From: an uncultured Pirellula sp.
GTDB lineage: Bacteria; Planctomycetota; Planctomycetia; Pirellulales; Pirellulaceae
Assembly (NCBI GenBank): GCA_903892365.1
Contig: CAITIF010000355.1
Location: forward strand, 1-7,058
Direction: 5' to 3'
Length of the DNA stretch: 7,058 nt
Each line of letters begins with the position of its first letter. Positions within the stretch are counted from its first letter, which is position 1. A program made the position numbers and the translations under genes. This document shows positions 4,727-7,058 of the stretch, one piece after another. The notes beneath the pieces are model-generated. The model searched no databases. It was not told the DNA's origin and saw only the letters and a list, made by a program, of their open reading frames with translations.

Positions 4727-7058
4727 TGCATAATCCGATCAACCTACTATCTGCTTCGCTAGCCCAAGGTGACTTACGCGTCTTCTATCAGTGGATGCGG
4801 ATTGAACAAATGGATCAGTGGATCCACTGGTTTGTATTCGCCTGTTGCCTTGCTGGACTTATCTCCTATGTGATTTATTGGTATCGCAAGGATTGGCAGG
4901 AGCTGCCTCGAGGAATCGGGTGGACTTTGCTGTTGCTGCGATTCTTAGCCCTGGCAGGCATTTTGATTTTTTTCTTCGATTTGCAGAAGCGAACCGAACA
5001 AAAAGTCACTAGGTCATCGCGGCTTGCTGTTCTGGTGGATACCTCATTAAGCATGACTATGCCTCAAGCGGACGACGATTCCAATGTTGCGAATCCAGTG
5101 GGGGCTACCAGCAGCCGAATATCGGCGGTGCAAGAATCGTTTGCGAAATCACCTTTGCTGGAGCAATTGCAACAAAAGCACGATGTGAGTGTGATGCGTT
5201 TCGATCAAGGCTCGCGGCCGAGTGTCGTCGCTTCCTTCATGAAACCAACTCGGTCGGAAGGGCAACTCGATAGCGAAGCAAGTCGAGTTGAACTCTGGCG
5301 GTGGTTATCGGCCCTTACTTGGTCAGGCACGATCGTATTGATGGTTGGTGGCTTGGTCATGGCAATCGCGTTGTTATCACGAGTGTACGGCGATGTGAGA
5401 GCCTTTTGGCCGTACGTGCTGATGACTTCCGTGATCGCAGTGGTTTCGGGGTTTGTGATGATCGCGACTGCAGTGTTGCGAGCGGATTCGATTCCTTGGA
5501 GCGGACTTTGGAGCATGAATGCTCCTTCATCCTTGGCCCCTTCGCCTTTGGCTCCGTCGTCGAATGGTTCGGGTGCATCAGGCTCCCTTGCAGGCCCTAC
5601 CGCAAGTACTACAGAGAATCCGACAGCCATCCTGGCTCCCAAAGATGTCGCCTGGGAGACTCAAATCGCTGCGACGGGTGCTGAGTCTCGAATCGGGGAT
5701 GCAATCAGCAGTGTCTTGGAACAAGAACGAGGTGCCCCGTTGGCGGGTGTGGTTGTCATCTCGGACGGACGAAGCAATGCGGGACTGGATCCCTTGGTAA
5801 CGATTTCCGAAGCGTCGCTGCAAGGGGTTCCTATCCATACCGTTGGGATGGGTACCGCTCGTAATCCGCTGAATGTACGTATTATTGACGTGGAAGCCCC
5901 CAAGCGAGTCTTTCCGGGTGATCGTTTTAAGTTGACTGCCTTGGTCCAATCGTCGGGCTTACAAGGAAAGCCGATCACGATCCAGTTGAGGCGACGACCT
6001 GGTGGTCAAAAGAACATTGGAATGTCGATCGAAGAAGAACGCGCGATCACTTTGGAGACCGACGACACGATTTCTACGGTCGAGTTCGAGATCGCTCCCC
6101 GTGAAATTGGATCTTGGATATACGAGGCGCGAGCTGTTCCGCCCCAGCAAGACGCTAACCCCCAAGACAATTTCATCGAGACGGAAGTTCGAGTCGTCGA
6201 ACCGAAATCGACCGTGCTGATCGTCGCAGGCGGGCCAACTCGGGAGTATCAATTTGTTCGGAACTTGCTTTACCGCGACCCTACGGTGCAGTCGCATGTT
6301 CTGCTTCAAACCAGCGGTCCGGGCGTTTCGCAAGAAGCGAAAAAGATGCTAACCAAGTTCCCGAGCACGCGGGCGGAGATGAGCGAATACGATTGTGTGA
6401 TTGGGTTTGACGCGGATTGGACCGCCCTGGATAACGAACAAATCGATGTTCTGGAGAAATGGATTAGCGAACAAGCAGGTGGTCTTGTCATCGTCGCAGG
6501 CCCCGTGTCGACTCCAAAATGGGCAGGTAGCCAAGGGAATGCAAATCGCAAAGCGGAAGTGATTCGCAACTTGTCCCCCTTGGTGGTGAACACACGAGGT
6601 GCGAGATTGGCATCGATCGGTCGGTTTGAGTCGGAAACTCCTTGGCCGCTGGCCTTCACCAACGAAGCTTGGCAATCCGACTTTACTCAAGTCGCAAAAA
6701 CGTTGAACGAGAGCAAGGATGCTTGGGGGCGGTTTCAAGGGGTTTATAGCTTCTTTGCCTGTTATGAACCAAAACCAGGTGCCACCCCAATCGCCATGTT
6801 CTCCGATCCAACCGCAGCCATCGGTAGCAAACAGCCGATCTATTTGGCAACTCATTTTTATGGTGCCGGACGAGTTGCATTTCAGGGTGGCGGCGAATTC
6901 TGGCGGTTACGCGAAGTAGGGGAAGAGTATTTCGATACCTACTACACCAAATTGGTCCGATGGGCTGGCCAGGGACGTTTGTTGCGAGATTCCGATCGAG
7001 GTATCTTGCTGCTAGATAAGCAACAAGCCATCGTTGGGGAGCAAGTGATGGTTCGAGC
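4726..7058 (+). CDS. Large membrane VWA protein with amidotransferase-like domain (3' truncated)
   Basis: A frame opens at the ATG overlapping the previous stop (TAATG) and stays open for 777 codons to the window edge; the stop lies outside. Residues 33-53 and 66-85 are membrane helices joined by a basic loop (YRKDWQELPRG). A VWA domain starts at L100 with DTSLS (D105, S107, S109); its second half carries ESRIGDAI (S321 where Thr is usual) and VVVISDG (D347). Between the halves sit two more helices (about 199-217 and 229-250) and a Ser/Pro/Ala/Gly-rich stretch (266-305). Residues about 384-490 form a beta-sandwich, and from 495 (STVLIVAGGPTREY) an amidotransferase-like domain with GGLVIVAGP (585-593) but no nucleophile cysteine. 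Conserved GRFQGVY (668-674) and FWRLR segments follow. From memory, this matches a conserved planctomycete VWA/amidotransferase-like family. Basic loops suggest periplasmic domains. There is no clear Shine-Dalgarno. Later ATGs at 4795 and 4810 are less likely starts. Confidence 0.9.
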   Translation, partial: MHNPINLLSASLAQGDLRVFYQWMRIEQMDQWIHWFVFACCLAGLISYVIYWYRKDWQELPRGIGWTLLLLRFLALAGILIFFFDLQKRTEQKVTRSSRLAVLVDTSLSMTMPQADDDSNVANPVGATSSRISAVQESFAKSPLLEQLQQKHDVSVMRFDQGSRPSVVASFMKPTRSEGQLDSEASRVELWRWLSALTWSGTIVLMVGGLVMAIALLSRVYGDVRAFWPYVLMTSVIAVVSGFVMIATAVLRADSIPWSGLWSMNAPSSLAPSPLAPSSNGSGASGSLAGPTASTTENPTAILAPKDVAWETQIAATGAESRIGDAISSVLEQERGAPLAGVVVISDGRSNAGLDPLVTISEASLQGVPIHTVGMGTARNPLNVRIIDVEAPKRVFPGDRFKLTALVQSSGLQGKPITIQLRRRPGGQKNIGMSIEEERAITLETDDTISTVEFEIAPREIGSWIYEARAVPPQQDANPQDNFIETEVRVVEPKSTVLIVAGGPTREYQFVRNLLYRDPTVQSHVLLQTSGPGVSQEAKKMLTKFPSTRAEMSEYDCVIGFDADWTALDNEQIDVLEKWISEQAGGLVIVAGPVSTPKWAGSQGNANRKAEVIRNLSPLVVNTRGARLASIGRFESETPWPLAFTNEAWQSDFTQVAKTLNESKDAWGRFQGVYSFFACYEPKPGATPIAMFSDPTAAIGSKQPIYLATHFYGAGRVAFQGGGEFWRLREVGEEYFDTYYTKLVRWAGQGRLLRDSDRGILLLDKQQAIVGEQVMVR
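5293..5640 (+). other. Two-helix membrane insert plus low-complexity linker splitting the VWA domain
   Basis: Residues 190-305 of the last protein hold a hydrophobic segment (about 199-217), a short loop with two arginines (SRVYGDVRAF, 218-227), a second hydrophobic segment (about 229-250) and a Ser/Pro/Ala/Gly-rich stretch with an LAPSPLAPSS motif. The insert falls between the strand ending RFDQGSRPSVV and the helix at ESRIGDAI. An even number of helices returns the chain to the same side, so the VWA halves could still assemble. Helix limits are judged by eye. Confidence 0.7.

Noticed and set aside
4816..4829. 14-bp perfect palindrome CAGTGGATCCACTG
   Set aside because: It lies within the conserved N-terminal coding region of the last gene, and a palindrome of this length is roughly expected once in one or two windows of this size by chance.
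5301..5684. A 127-codon plus-strand open frame and a 145-codon minus-strand frame (5205-5642)
   Set aside because: Both lie within the large 4726-7058 reading frame, whose translation matches a recognisable protein family throughout; these frames do not.
6349..6855. A 168-codon minus-strand open frame
   Set aside because: It is antisense to the conserved amidotransferase-like region of the last gene and its translation has no domain-like pattern.
1..7058. CRISPR arrays, tRNA or rRNA genes, insertion sequences, attachment sites
   Set aside because: No regularly spaced repeats, cloverleaf-like sequences, transposase motifs or terminal inverted repeats were seen; almost the whole window is coding on one strand.

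Overview
The window looks like a planctomycete chromosome, most likely from the Pirellulales (Rhodopirellula/Blastopirellula type). The grounds are the gene order, the close resemblance of the two large membrane proteins to families I know mainly from Planctomycetes, GC content of about half to mid-50s percent by eye, and mostly absent Shine-Dalgarno signals. The taxonomic call is inference from protein style and was not searched.

Layout, all genes on the + strand. Positions 2-121 are the last 39 codons of an SMP-30/gluconolactonase-like gene that begins outside the window. Positions 122-318 form the only intergenic region; it holds a compact stem-loop and a plausible -10 element. From 319 to the window end runs one tightly packed operon of four genes: a MoxR-type AAA+ ATPase (319-1365), a short soluble DUF58 protein with a von Willebrand A (VWA) fold (1334-2236), an 827-residue BatA-like membrane protein (2243-4726), and a second large membrane VWA protein (4726 to beyond 7058, 777 codons seen, no stop reached). 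The junctions are a 32-nt overlap, a 6-nt gap and a 1-nt TAATG overlap, so co-transcription and translational coupling are likely.

How the genes may work together. MoxR ATPases are known to act with VWA partners as chaperone-like or metal-insertion machines (MoxR for methanol dehydrogenase, RavA-ViaA, NorQ-NorD, CbbQ-CbbO, and the Bat operon of Bacteroides). Here one ATPase is encoded with three proteins that each keep a DxSxS metal-site motif. MoxR and DUF58 have no membrane segments and should be cytoplasmic. The two large proteins have N-terminal membrane pairs, and the positive-inside rule puts their VWA, beta-sandwich and glutamine-amidotransferase-like domains in the periplasm. The amidotransferase-like domains show no nucleophile cysteine and are probably binding or scaffold domains. 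The substrate is unknown.

Most notable: the last gene's VWA domain is interrupted by two predicted transmembrane helices and a Ser/Pro/Gly-rich linker; both large proteins share one domain plan and both carry a low-complexity insert within the VWA; and two short exact in-frame direct repeats occur, one overlapping the MoxR Walker A region.
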